In this document: positions 43,171-52,175 of the stretch, one piece after another
Position numbering within the stretch: position 1 is the stretch's first letter
Layout of the letters: every line of letters starts with the position of its first letter
Assembly (NCBI RefSeq): GCF_035207705.1
Contig: NZ_CP128187.1
Location: 3,596,001 to 3,660,000 of the forward strand
Direction of reading: 5' to 3'
DNA from: Maribacter sp. BPC-D8
GTDB taxonomy: Bacteria; Bacteroidota; Bacteroidia; Flavobacteriales; Flavobacteriaceae
DNA length: 64,000 nucleotides
Position numbers and translations under genes: made by a program
The notes under the pieces: generated by a model
The model's input: the letters and a program-made list of their open reading frames with translations, nothing else
Databases searched by the model: none
What the model was told of the DNA's origin: nothing

Positions 43171-44211
43171 TTATTTAATATGTTTGTTTTCTAAGGGTGT
43201 TCCTCTTTTAAAAGACCCTGTAAAAGTTTTACCAAGTATTTCGTGAAAAAATTTAGGGTGCATGCCATACCCAGGCCTAATAGAGCGAATGTTGTCCTTT
43301 GTTATTAAATCTCCTATTCTCACATCTTCTACAATAAATAGTGACCTTGCAAATTTCCTGTTATTTCTAATTTTTTCAGAAATTTCATAAGACACCTTTC
43401 CTATTAGCTTTTCCGTATTCCTTACTTCTGTAACCATTCTTGTAAACTCCTCTGTATCTAGAGAAAAATCAGCATCAGGTCCACCTATTGACTTATCCAA
43501 AATAAAATGCTTCTCTATAACGTTTGCACCCAATGCTGTGGCAACTGTAGGAGCAAGGGAACCATATGTATGATCACTAAAACCTACTTCAACATCAAAG
43601 CGTTTCTTTAAATCTGGTATAGTTTTTAAATTAGCCAACTCTAAGGGGGCTGGATAAGAAGATGTGCATTTTAATAAAATAATTTCATTATTACCCATTT
43701 TTCTACAAGTCTCAACTGCTAAATTAATATCCTCCTCTTCTGCAATGCCAGTAGATATGATGATTGGTTTCCCTTTGGATGCGACATAATTTATTAATGG
43801 AATATCTTGGATTTCAAAAGAGGCAATCTTATAGGCTGGCACATTTAGCTCTTCAAGAAAATCAACCGCAGTAAAATCGAAAGGTGATGAAAAACAAATT
43901 ATACCTTCTTCTTTTGCAACCTCGAATAACTTTTTGTGCCATTCCCAAGGAGTATACGCTTCGTCATATAATTGATATAGTGTTTTACCATCCCACAAAC
44001 TTCCATTCTCTATTCTAAAATGTTTATTGTGGCAATCTATAGTCAGTGTATCCGCCGTATAGGTTTGTAACTTTATTGCATCAGCTCCTGTCTTTTTTGC
44101 AGCTCTTATTGTTTCTATGGCTACATTTAAATCTCCGTTATGATTCGCAGACAGTTCTGCTATTATGAAACAAGGATTATCTCCTCCTATTTCTCTATTT
44201 CCTATTTTCAT
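43171..44211 (-). CDS. pseI: Pseudaminic acid synthase (NeuB family)
   Basis: Condenses the trideoxy-altrose intermediate with phosphoenolpyruvate to give a nonulosonic acid. The 346 residues have the NeuB TIM barrel (FIIAELSANHNGDLNVAIET, DAIKLQTYTADTLTI, LLKCTSSYPAPLELANLKTI, GFSDHTYGS, EKHFILDKSIGGPDADFSLD) and the C-terminal antifreeze-like SAF domain (RSLFIVEDVRIGDLI...NIRSIRPGYGMHP). The segment LYDEAYTPWEWHKKLF points to PseI rather than sialic acid or legionaminic acid synthase. It overlaps the formyltransferase gene by 17 bases. Confidence 0.93.
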   Translation of the reverse strand: MKIGNREIGGDNPCFIIAELSANHNGDLNVAIETIRAAKKTGADAIKLQTYTADTLTIDCHNKHFRIENGSLWDGKTLYQLYDEAYTPWEWHKKLFEVAKEEGIICFSSPFDFTAVDFLEELNVPAYKIASFEIQDIPLINYVASKGKPIIISTGIAEEEDINLAVETCRKMGNNEIILLKCTSSYPAPLELANLKTIPDLKKRFDVEVGFSDHTYGSLAPTVATALGANVIEKHFILDKSIGGPDADFSLDTEEFTRMVTEVRNTEKLIGKVSYEISEKIRNNRKFARSLFIVEDVRIGDLITKDNIRSIRPGYGMHPKFFHEILGKTFTGSFKRGTPLENKHIK

Positions 44212-45076
44212 TACTAAATATATTTCCTTTTATAAAAGTACAATTTTGAGTCCTTATAACATCCAAATTTAGCGATCCATCCCTTACTTTTACAACAACA
44301 TTAGGAGAAGTATTAATAATTTGTCCATTTTTCTGATTATCAAATGTATTTACTTTACTAATGGAAGCTTTATCAATTATAATCTTTTGACCCTGAAAAA
44401 AAGTAAATGCCCCAGGATAAGGGTTCGCTTGCGCCCTAATCCAATTTCTGATTTTTTCTTTATTCCAATTCCAATTAATTTCCCCATCTAAAGGCGTACG
44501 CTTACCAAAAATAGTAGCTTTTGACTCATCTTGTTCCCTAAGGCTAATTTTATTGGATATGATATCAGAAAGGACTTTTTCAATCAAAGGGAAATATTCC
44601 TTTGAATATTTTGTTAAAATCACAGCTCCAGTGTCCTCTTCTCCAATAGCTATTTTAATTTGACGTATTATTTTACCAGTATCACAACCATTATCAATAA
44701 TGTGAGCTGTTATACCTGTCATCGTTTCACCATTGATTATTGCCCATACATGTGGAGTTCTCCCTCTGTATTTAGGTAATAATGATCCATGAATATTAAA
44801 AGTAAGAATATTAGAGTGGTTGAATATATCACGTTCAATTAGAAACAAATAGTTAATGGATATAATCACATCGACGTTAATTTTTTTTATAAAATTATGT
44901 CCTGAGCCTCCTCGTGGGTTTCCTGCATATAAAGGAATTTTATGTTTGTGAGCGAAATCAATTATTGTGTTTGAATTACTATCCGTCAAGATAAATTTAA
45001 TAGGATGAACTTCTGCAAGCTTGCACAAGGTTTCAAATCCTAATACACCACTAACTAAAACTCCAATTGTTAACAT
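44195..45076 (-). CDS. Sugar N-formyltransferase-like protein in the nonulosonate operon
   Basis: A 293-residue protein of the methionyl-tRNA formyltransferase superfamily. The catalytic triad is intact: Asn94 and His96 in NIHGSLLPKYRGRTPHVWAI and Asp132 in DNGCDTGKI. A C-terminal domain like that of Fmt/ArnA follows (ANPYPGAFTFFQGQKIIIDK). It transfers a formyl group from 10-formyl-tetrahydrofolate to an amino sugar. It lies between pseG and pseI, overlapping both, at the place in the pathway where PseH should act on the 4-amino group, so it probably makes an N-formyl derivative. It is too closely tied to pse genes to be a translation-initiation Fmt. Confidence 0.88.
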   Translation of the reverse strand: MLTIGVLVSGVLGFETLCKLAEVHPIKFILTDSNSNTIIDFAHKHKIPLYAGNPRGGSGHNFIKKINVDVIISINYLFLIERDIFNHSNILTFNIHGSLLPKYRGRTPHVWAIINGETMTGITAHIIDNGCDTGKIIRQIKIAIGEEDTGAVILTKYSKEYFPLIEKVLSDIISNKISLREQDESKATIFGKRTPLDGEINWNWNKEKIRNWIRAQANPYPGAFTFFQGQKIIIDKASISKVNTFDNQKNGQIINTSPNVVVKVRDGSLNLDVIRTQNCTFIKGNIFSNENRK

Positions 45077-46083
45077 AAGGTCTTTATTAAATTTAAATGT
45101 CTTGACGCAATTCTATCGTCGAATAATTTTTTTTGTGCCTCAACTTGTTCATTAAAATTACCCTCTTTCAATATAGCTTCAATTAAACCTAAGAAATTAG
45201 AAACTTCAAAATTTTTCATGTTTCCCCCAGGATATATAGCTTTACTTTCTAAAAACCCTTTATAAATTAATTCTTGATTATTTACAAAAAAGCCACTCAA
45301 AATAGGCATTTTAACACAACATAGCTCATATAATATCGTACTTGCAGGGGCAATAGCGAAATTGCAAAAACCCATGACTTCCAAAAGACTTTCTTCTGAT
45401 AAATTAGCAAAAGTTTTTATCCTTTTAGAGAATATCCTTTCTAAGTCAAAAATTTCTGAATGATTATATGCTCCTCCTAGAACCACATGAATTTTTCTAA
45501 TTGATTTAATTTGCAAGAGTGCCTTTACAGCTTTTAAGCTTAGATTAAATGGATCTGCTCCTCCGAAACATACAAACACATTTTCAATTAAATTAACACT
45601 CTTATATTGCTTTGCTTGATTCAAAAAAAGGGGCCTCAATATCGCATATGGGGTTCCAAGAGCTAATTTTGTATATGATTCTTTTCTAAAGTCAGTTTTA
45701 TTGACGTAGGGCGAATGGTTAATAACTAAATCTGCAAACATATATTCCTTTGCCAAGTCATCGATGTAAATTAATTTATATCCCTTATTTTTCAATTGCT
45801 TTTGATAAATGGAATTAAATTGATATCCGTCTGCAATTACATTAAATTCATCTGAAGGATAATTATTGCTTATCCAATCAGGTTCTTCCTCTAAAGTGAT
45901 TTTTTCAGGTATCAGAGCTAAGGATATTTTATCATCAAACATTGAAGAAATAGTGGATGCTCGTGTTAGAAAAATAAATTCATAATGACCTCTTACAATT
46001 TCTACGATTGCTAATAACCGGTATAAGTGGCCGAGACCAGTTTTAGAATTACCATCTGCTCTGAAAATAATTTTTTTTGTCAT
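45070..46083 (-). CDS. pseG: UDP-sugar hydrolase of pseudaminic acid synthesis (PseG-like)
   Basis: A 337-residue GT-B-fold hydrolase that removes UDP from the diamino-trideoxy-altrose intermediate. The N-terminus RADGNSKTGLGHLYRLLAIV is the PseG signature, and the C-terminal region has CFGGADPFNLSLKAVKALL and APASTILYELCCVKMP. It overlaps the formyltransferase start by seven bases. The fold is shared with other UDP-releasing enzymes, but the neighbours make PseG the best call. Confidence 0.87.
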   Translation of the reverse strand: MTKKIIFRADGNSKTGLGHLYRLLAIVEIVRGHYEFIFLTRASTISSMFDDKISLALIPEKITLEEEPDWISNNYPSDEFNVIADGYQFNSIYQKQLKNKGYKLIYIDDLAKEYMFADLVINHSPYVNKTDFRKESYTKLALGTPYAILRPLFLNQAKQYKSVNLIENVFVCFGGADPFNLSLKAVKALLQIKSIRKIHVVLGGAYNHSEIFDLERIFSKRIKTFANLSEESLLEVMGFCNFAIAPASTILYELCCVKMPILSGFFVNNQELIYKGFLESKAIYPGGNMKNFEVSNFLGLIEAILKEGNFNEQVEAQKKLFDDRIASRHLNLIKTLC

Positions 46084-46152
46084 TTTTTTTACTCTCCGGT
46101 TTTTATAAAGAAAAAATAAAACGAACAGTTCTATCTTTAAAAATTTTCAACT

Positions 46153-46995
46153 TTAATCTTTATGTTTCTCTAGTAAAGAAACAGATCGATGTAAATCATA
46201 TTTTTGCAAGATTTGAATTGCAAAATTCAACTCATTCTTAGCGTCTTTAAACTGCTTTTTTTGAATATTACTAGTATTTGCCTGAAAAATATAAGGAGCA
46301 TCAATAAGAACCGCCTGAACAAGCTTCAGACCTCTTAATCCATTTCTTTCACCGTATTGCAATACAGATGAAGTCACCAATAAATCAGAGGCATAATCAA
46401 CCGTTAATCTTAAATATTTCAATGATTTGTTTAGAACAGGATTAAAAACTCCTTTCTTATACTTCTGGTTGTTTCTAATAAACAAAGTAACATGCTCTCT
46501 GTCATTTTCAGTAAGTACTTGATCAGGCATTTTGAGTAAAGACTGTGCTCTGATTACTTCAAAATTCATTCCTGTTGGCAGAATATCTGTACAAGTATAA
46601 TCATTCTCTTCTAGGAGATGAAAATTTATTGTTTCGTCTAATGTATTAATATCAATAATTGGGTTATCCGCAGTTAGCCGTACTACAGTGTTATAATCCG
46701 CATCTCTTAATATTGTAATAAATCTGCTCAACACATCATCCTCTTCCCCTCGAAAACAAGTTATTTCATTTTTAATACAAAAATCCTCAAGCGAATCGTT
46801 TTCCTTATTCTTTGAGGTGGCAATAACAATTTCTCCGCAGTGCTTTGACTTACGTAATTCTTCAATTACCCACATTAGAAGAGGCTTAGCTCCCCATAAT
46901 GGTAATGGCATCAAAACTTTACCAGGAAGGCGACTGGATTGCATTCTTGCCTGAATAATAAAAACAACTTTCTTATTTTGCTGTCCATCCTCCAT
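46153..46995 (-). CDS. SpsF-type CMP-nonulosonate cytidylyltransferase
   Basis: A 280-residue nucleotidyltransferase. The motif IIQARMQSSRLPGKVLMPLP is of the SpsF/KdsB-like group and not the IPARGGSKRI motif of classical PseF/NeuA. VRLTADNPIID is the metal site. It should activate the nonulosonic acid with CTP, doing the job of PseF. The C-terminal 60 residues are a helical extension. The start lies inside the 3' end of the SDR gene (23-base overlap). Confidence 0.85.
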   Translation of the reverse strand: MEDGQQNKKVVFIIQARMQSSRLPGKVLMPLPLWGAKPLLMWVIEELRKSKHCGEIVIATSKNKENDSLEDFCIKNEITCFRGEEDDVLSRFITILRDADYNTVVRLTADNPIIDINTLDETINFHLLEENDYTCTDILPTGMNFEVIRAQSLLKMPDQVLTENDREHVTLFIRNNQKYKKGVFNPVLNKSLKYLRLTVDYASDLLVTSSVLQYGERNGLRGLKLVQAVLIDAPYIFQANTSNIQKKQFKDAKNELNFAIQILQKYDLHRSVSLLEKHKD

Positions 46996-47761
46996 CTACT
47001 ACAAAATTTTGACCGGTTATATAGTCTGCCGCATTTGACGCTAAAAAAACGAAACAACCCGCCAGGTCTTCTGGTAAACCTACACGCCCCAGACAGGTTT
47101 TTTCCGCTAAGGCTTTTATAAAGCCTTTGTTTTCTTTTACTTTATCTGAAGGAAAGGGCCCAGGGGTTATTGTATTTACATTAATATTATGTTTTCCCAA
47201 GTAACTAGCGTAATACTTTGTTATCTGAATAACGCCAGCTTTCGCCGCCCCGTAATGTGGGGGATTTAAAAATTCTGGATATTCATCATATACTTCAAAT
47301 TGCGGAGCTACAACTCCATACATTGAAGATACATTTAATATTTTTCCACTTCCGTTCTTCTTAAAATAAGGTATTACCTCCCTTATCGCTCTAAACACAC
47401 TATTGAGCGATCCATCAATTCCGTAAGACCAATCGTCATCAGACATCTGTTCTGGAGATTGACCACGACTATAAAAAGCGTTATTAATTAATACGTCTAT
47501 TTTACCTTCTTTTTCATCAATAGTTTGAAAAGCCTGTTTGATTGATTCTGTAGTTGAAATATCACATTTTATAAAATTGATATTCAAGTTAACTATACTA
47601 TCTTCTGCCGCGAACGTGTTTTTAAATTTCTCCTCACTTCTTCCCAAGACATAAACTTTGGCTCCATGATGACAGAGACTTAATGTAATTGCATGACCAA
47701 GAAAACCATACCCTCCAGATATTAAAATAACCTTGTTGTCAAGATTGAATGTTTTTATCAT
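46973..47761 (-). CDS. Short-chain dehydrogenase/reductase in the nonulosonate operon
   Basis: A 262-residue classical SDR. Coenzyme motif SGGYGFLGHAITLSL, NNAF in place of NNAG, the active Ser in LNVSSMYGV, Tyr/Lys in HYGAAKAGVIQ, and a C-terminal GQNFVVDGGWTAK. It uses NAD(P)H to oxidise or reduce a sugar. The standard pseudaminic pathway needs no such enzyme; similar SDRs (for example PtmA) accompany nonulosonate loci. It could change a chiral centre of the nonulosonate or its precursor. Confidence 0.88.
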   Translation of the reverse strand: MIKTFNLDNKVILISGGYGFLGHAITLSLCHHGAKVYVLGRSEEKFKNTFAAEDSIVNLNINFIKCDISTTESIKQAFQTIDEKEGKIDVLINNAFYSRGQSPEQMSDDDWSYGIDGSLNSVFRAIREVIPYFKKNGSGKILNVSSMYGVVAPQFEVYDEYPEFLNPPHYGAAKAGVIQITKYYASYLGKHNINVNTITPGPFPSDKVKENKGFIKALAEKTCLGRVGLPEDLAGCFVFLASNAADYITGQNFVVDGGWTAK

Positions 47762-47767
47762 AGTAAT

Positions 47768-48619
47768 CTATTTTTTAGGCCATAAAGACGGCACTAAAAT
47801 TTTTTCTGCAACTACTGGTATTCTAGTCTTTACAGGTTGTTTTAAAGAAATATTTTTTAAATTCTGGCTGAGTTGGTTTACATTTTCAACTCCTACAACA
47901 ACTACATCAATAAATTCCTTTTCTAAAGCAAAATTCAGAAGTGCACCTGACAAGTTTTCTCCAAATTCATTTTGCAAATCACTTATCACATTTTTAACAG
48001 ATTCAAAGTAAACGGGCAAGTTTTTAGGTTCAATAAAAAAAAGACCCTGTAAAAATGCAGAACGGACATGTATTTCACAACCATTTTTCTTCAATTCCAC
48101 AATATGCCTTTCGAATCTTCTATCAAAAAGGTTATACGGCACCTGAATTAAATCCGGTTCCATGTTTTTTTGCAATAACGTATCTAGCTCCTCAAGACTA
48201 TTTAGGGAATAACCTATTTTCTCAACCTTTGATTGTTCTTTTAATTCTTTAAGGTCAAGCCATTGTTCTGGATTTTTCAAAAGCTCTTCAGGTCTGTGTG
48301 CTAAATAAGCATAAACCATTTCTAGTCCAAGATTTTTGAGACTTGTTTCTAATTCATCTTTTACTGAGCCTTGATTTGGAGGCATAAATTTGGATATGAC
48401 TCTAAAGGAGCTCAAGTCAAATGAACCCAGCACCTTTTCGGCATTACCATATGCTGAAGCTGTATCTATATAAGTGATCCTATTCTTTCCAGCATAATCC
48501 AAAATCTTTTCTATCTCTACACTATCAGTCTTTCCTTTTGTATTTGAAATACCGTAATCAATACCAAATTGAACCGTACCTAACCCTAATTTGCTATACA
48601 CTTTTTTCATAGAATTCAA
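47768..48619 (-). CDS. Aldo/keto reductase in the nonulosonate operon
   Basis: A 283-residue (beta/alpha)8 oxidoreductase. It opens KLGLGTVQFGIDYGISNTKG, keeps the catalytic Asp and Tyr in YIDTASAYGNAEKVLG, the next Lys in VISKF and the His in YLAHRPEEL. Start at 48619 or at 48610 (MKKVYSKLG) cannot be decided; both overlap pseC. Such a reductase is not part of the known PseBCHGIF route, so it likely modifies a keto-sugar intermediate together with the neighbouring SDR. Confidence 0.87.
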   Translation of the reverse strand: MNSMKKVYSKLGLGTVQFGIDYGISNTKGKTDSVEIEKILDYAGKNRITYIDTASAYGNAEKVLGSFDLSSFRVISKFMPPNQGSVKDELETSLKNLGLEMVYAYLAHRPEELLKNPEQWLDLKELKEQSKVEKIGYSLNSLEELDTLLQKNMEPDLIQVPYNLFDRRFERHIVELKKNGCEIHVRSAFLQGLFFIEPKNLPVYFESVKNVISDLQNEFGENLSGALLNFALEKEFIDVVVVGVENVNQLSQNLKNISLKQPVKTRIPVVAEKILVPSLWPKK

Positions 48620-49793
48620 GTACCTGATCTATCACGTATTGCTGTTCTTTCGTTTCTAGTGTTGGATACATGGGTAGACTTATACATCTTTTATAATATT
48701 GCTCTGCCTGTGGCAAATCTCCTTCTTGCCAGCCTCGATTTCTGTAATAAGGCATTAAGTGACAAGGTATGTAATGTATCTGCGCGTATATTTTACGTTC
48801 TCTTAAGTGATTATAAAGCCCTGTTCTATCATCTACCTCTACAACATACAAATGATAAGCATGGCCTTCCACTACATCAGACTGACCCTTAATAAACTTT
48901 TTATCAAAAAAGGCGTCTTTGTAAACTTTTGCAAGTTTTCTTCTTATTTCCAAGCCTTGATCTGCACGAGAAAGCTGAGAATGACCTAAGGCCGATTGAA
49001 AATCGGTTAAACGGTAATTGTAGCCTAAAGTTTGCATTTCCATATACCAAGTAGGGTATTCCGAAAAACCAGATTCACCAGCAGCAAAGTCTATACTATT
49101 TTTAAATGTTTCACTATCCTTGGTTATTCCATGCGTTCTCAACATTAATAAAGACTTGTACAAATCCTCATCATTTGTTGTAATCATACCTCCTTCACCA
49201 GCAGCAATATGTTTTACAGGGTGAAAAGAGAAAATAGCCAAATCAGCAAATTTCCCATTACCACATTGTTGTTTTATATCATTACTATCTTTAAAATACC
49301 CTCCCGGCGCATGACATGAGTCTTCTATAATCCATAAATCATGTTTATTTGCTAAATTGGCAAAAGCTTCCATATCTACACTTCTCCCGGCAAAATCTAC
49401 TGGAATAATTCCCTTATATGTTCCTTTTGGTGACGCCAATATGAGCTCTTCAACCTTATCTATATCTAGTAGATAAGTATCTGGTTCAATATCAGCAAAT
49501 ACAACTTCTCCGCCGCAATATCGAACGCAGTTAGCCGATGCTGCAAAAGTAATGGGCGTTGTTATAACCTTATCTCCTTCCTTAACATTTAATGCAAGCG
49601 TACAAAGATGCAGCGCAGCAGTCCCATTTGCGACAGCAACAGCATATTTACTGCCAACATACTCAGCAAAGGCTTCTTCGAATTCTAAAACTCTTGGGCC
49701 TTGAGTAAGATAATCAGATTTTAATGTGGCTATTACAGCATCAATATCTTCCTGAGAAATATTTTGGCGACCATATGGAATTGGTTTCATCAT
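48594..49793 (-). CDS. pseC: PseC-type UDP-4-amino-sugar aminotransferase
   Basis: A 399-residue PLP-dependent DegT/DnrJ/EryC1 aminotransferase. The N-terminal IPYGRQNISQEDIDAVI, KVITTPITFAASANCVRYCG, and the PLP-lysine site SFHPVKHIAAGEGGM are typical of PseC. It converts the 4-keto sugar made by PseB to the 4-amino sugar. The start ATG overlaps the pseB stop as ATGA, so the two are coupled. Confidence 0.92.
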   Translation of the reverse strand: MMKPIPYGRQNISQEDIDAVIATLKSDYLTQGPRVLEFEEAFAEYVGSKYAVAVANGTAALHLCTLALNVKEGDKVITTPITFAASANCVRYCGGEVVFADIEPDTYLLDIDKVEELILASPKGTYKGIIPVDFAGRSVDMEAFANLANKHDLWIIEDSCHAPGGYFKDSNDIKQQCGNGKFADLAIFSFHPVKHIAAGEGGMITTNDEDLYKSLLMLRTHGITKDSETFKNSIDFAAGESGFSEYPTWYMEMQTLGYNYRLTDFQSALGHSQLSRADQGLEIRRKLAKVYKDAFFDKKFIKGQSDVVEGHAYHLYVVEVDDRTGLYNHLRERKIYAQIHYIPCHLMPYYRNRGWQEGDLPQAEQYYKRCISLPMYPTLETKEQQYVIDQVLEFYEKSV

Positions 49794-50812
49794 AATGTAA
49801 AAGTTGAATCAACATGTTCCTTAATTAACTCTCTAAGACCTTGAACAGTTTCCCATTCCGTATTTTCACCCGAATTATAACTAAATCCTTGAGGGACTTT
49901 TTTAGCCTGAAACTTTTTTAAGTACTCTTCCAAATTCCACTGGTGTGTAACTGGTAAAATAGCATAGTATTCTCCTAAATCATACGTGTAAAAAGAATCT
50001 GACGGTGTAATCATCTCTTCGTGAATCTTCTCTCCTGGACGTATTCCAACCACAGGTTTCTCACATTCAGGACCAACTGCTTCAGCAACATCAGTAATAC
50101 GGTAAGAAGGTATTTTCGGAACGAAAAGTTCACCACCCCAAGCTTCTTCTAGAGCATACATAACCATATCTACACCACCTTGCAACGAAATATTAAACCT
50201 CGTCATATTAGGATCCGTAATTGGTAAGATTCCTCCATTCTTTTTCTTAGAAATGAAAAATGGTATTACAGAACCATTTGAACCCATTACATTGCCATAT
50301 CTAACTACAGAAAAACTAATTGGGCTGTCTCCCTTTATATTATTTGCTGCAACAAATAACTTATCAGAAGTTAATTTAGTAGCACCATACAAATTAATTG
50401 GAGCACAAGCTTTGTCAGTAGACAGTGCAACAACACGTTCCACATTCGTTTCCAAACAAGCATCCACTACGTTTTGAGCACCCCCAATGTTTGTCTTTAT
50501 ACATTCTTCAGGATTATACTCTGCTAAATGAACATGTTTCATTGCTGCAGCATGAATTACATAATCCACCCCTTTAAAGGCCCTAATCAAACGATCGCGA
50601 TCTCTTACATCTCCAATGAAATATCGAATCTGCGGATATTCACTTTCGGAAAACTCTTGAGCCATTTGAAATTGCTTCTGCTCATCTCTTGAAAAAATTA
50701 TCAGCCTTCTAATTTCAGGATACCTAGTTAGTATATGCTGTGTCAGAGCCTTTCCTAATGACCCAGTGCCTCCAGTTATCAATAGAGACTTATTTTTCAT
50801 TTCAAATTTCAT
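49790..50812 (-). CDS. pseB: UDP-N-acetylglucosamine 4,6-dehydratase (inverting), PseB
   Basis: First step of pseudaminic acid synthesis. The 340 residues have ITGGTGSLGKALTQHIL, the catalytic STDKACAPINLYGATK (Tyr and Lys), and VVRYGNVMGSNGSVIPFF, all of the FlaA1/PseB family, which also inverts C5. No transmembrane part, unlike the longer membrane-bound 4,6-dehydratases. It heads the unit pseB-pseC-AKR-SDR-SpsF-pseG-formyltransferase-pseI. Confidence 0.94.
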   Translation of the reverse strand: MKFEMKNKSLLITGGTGSLGKALTQHILTRYPEIRRLIIFSRDEQKQFQMAQEFSESEYPQIRYFIGDVRDRDRLIRAFKGVDYVIHAAAMKHVHLAEYNPEECIKTNIGGAQNVVDACLETNVERVVALSTDKACAPINLYGATKLTSDKLFVAANNIKGDSPISFSVVRYGNVMGSNGSVIPFFISKKKNGGILPITDPNMTRFNISLQGGVDMVMYALEEAWGGELFVPKIPSYRITDVAEAVGPECEKPVVGIRPGEKIHEEMITPSDSFYTYDLGEYYAILPVTHQWNLEEYLKKFQAKKVPQGFSYNSGENTEWETVQGLRELIKEHVDSTFTL

Positions 50813-50828
50813 TTGTGCAGATATTAAT

Positions 50829-51371
50829 TTAAAATTTTACGTTCTGTAAAACAATTTCTTTACTCTTAAGCTTGGTCTTATATTCAATTACCGAAATGGT
50901 AATGGCTCGAGCAAAATTAAGTTTAGTTTTAATTTTTCTAGCGATAATTAAATCATTTAATTCGTTTTTTCTTATTTTAAGTGAAAATGTTTCAAAGCCA
51001 TACTTTATTCTTTCGGTACTTAAAAGTTTTATGTCTTTATCTAATGGATAAACAGCTATAATTATATAATAATTTTTATAAAATTCAACATTCTTAATTG
51101 GACAATTAGCAACTATTTGTATACTAATTTCATTAAGGCCTTCTTTTTGAAGATAGACTTTTTTAAAAAAAAGCGATAGGTTCTCCTTTTTAAAATTTTC
51201 TTCTTTGACCATAAATCTAAGTATATCTTTTCTCTCGTACACTATAGAAGTTATATGATGCCTTTCTTTATAAACAAAAGATTGGCAACCCAAAAATAAA
51301 AATATAAATATAATTACTTTTGAAAAAAAATTGAATTTATAAAAAAAACAGAATGTAAAATTTTTAATCAA
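50829..51371 (-). CDS. Predicted lipoprotein of unknown function
   Basis: A 180-residue protein with a hydrophobic N-terminus and a lipobox (FIFLFLGCQS). The rest is rich in Lys, Ile, Phe and Tyr and contains no motif I recognise (for example KKVYLQKEGLNEISIQIVAN). Its codons are extremely AT-rich even for this island. It lies between rfbD and pseB in the same direction. It might be a small glycan-export accessory or a recent insertion; no function can be given. Confidence 0.65.
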   Translation of the reverse strand: MIKNFTFCFFYKFNFFSKVIIFIFLFLGCQSFVYKERHHITSIVYERKDILRFMVKEENFKKENLSLFFKKVYLQKEGLNEISIQIVANCPIKNVEFYKNYYIIIAVYPLDKDIKLLSTERIKYGFETFSLKIRKNELNDLIIARKIKTKLNFARAITISVIEYKTKLKSKEIVLQNVKF

Positions 51372-51398
51372 AATAATAAAAGTATTAACAAATTACAT

Positions 51399-52175
51399 TC
51401 ACTCTTTTAATACACTATAATTAGGTCTTCTAGCAAAAGTACGATAATTCTTCACTTTCTCTAGTTTTACATTTTTGGTTAAATTATTATTCGCAAGAAT
51501 CTTCTCAGCGAACTCAAACCAATTAAGGATTTCACCGTCCGTAAAATGATAAATTCCAGGGAATTTATCATTACTAGATAATACAGTAAGAATATATTTT
51601 GCCAAATTATTTGCATTCGTAGGACAACCTGTTTGGCTATCTGTTACCGAAAGATTCTCCCCTGCCTTAGCTTTTTTCAAGATAGAAGTATAAAAATTCT
51701 TTCCAAATTCCGAATACAACCAAGAAGTTCTAATAATATAATAATCATCCATTATCGCCTGAATATATTTTTCGCCCAACAATTTAGATTTTCCGTATTC
51801 ATTAATTGGGTTAGGTATATCATCTACAGAATAGGGTTCTTTCTTTTCACCATCAAAAACATAATCCGTAGAAATATGAATTAGTCCAACTTCATGTTTT
51901 TTACAAGCAAAAGCAAGATTTTTGACACCTTCTGCATTAACCCTAATTGCTATATCTGGTGTTTTTTCGGCTTGCTCAACATCGGTATATGCTGCACAAT
52001 TAATACAATAGTCAAAATCAACGAGATCAAAAGTTTTTTTAATTGATAAAGCATCTGTAATATCTAAATCTTTAGAATTCTTGAAAGTGAATTCCAAGTT
52101 TTTAAACTGCGCAGCTATTTTCTGTAAACATTGCCCTAACTGCCCATTTGCCCCCGTAACTAAGACCTTCTTCAT
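51399..52175 (-). CDS. rfbD: dTDP-4-dehydrorhamnose reductase, shortened at the C-terminus
   Basis: Last step of dTDP-L-rhamnose synthesis. The 258 residues have VTGANGQLGQCLQKI, the DITDALSIKKTFD and DYCINCAAYTDVEQAEK region, the catalytic STDYVFDGEKKEPYSVDD with Tyr/Lys in NEYGKSKLLGE, and the substrate-binding TSWLYSEFGKNF. The protein stops at RRPNYSVLKE, where homologs continue for about 25-30 residues; other frames downstream do not restore it. The active site is complete, so it may still work. Overlaps rfbC by four bases. Confidence 0.9.
   Translation of the reverse strand: MKKVLVTGANGQLGQCLQKIAAQFKNLEFTFKNSKDLDITDALSIKKTFDLVDFDYCINCAAYTDVEQAEKTPDIAIRVNAEGVKNLAFACKKHEVGLIHISTDYVFDGEKKEPYSVDDIPNPINEYGKSKLLGEKYIQAIMDDYYIIRTSWLYSEFGKNFYTSILKKAKAGENLSVTDSQTGCPTNANNLAKYILTVLSSNDKFPGIYHFTDGEILNWFEFAEKILANNNLTKNVKLEKVKNYRTFARRPNYSVLKE

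Noticed and set aside
44195..45076. Housekeeping methionyl-tRNA formyltransferase (fmt)
   Set aside because: It overlaps pseG and pseI, lacks the usual def or sun neighbours, and the sequence is diverged from Fmt outside the catalytic core.
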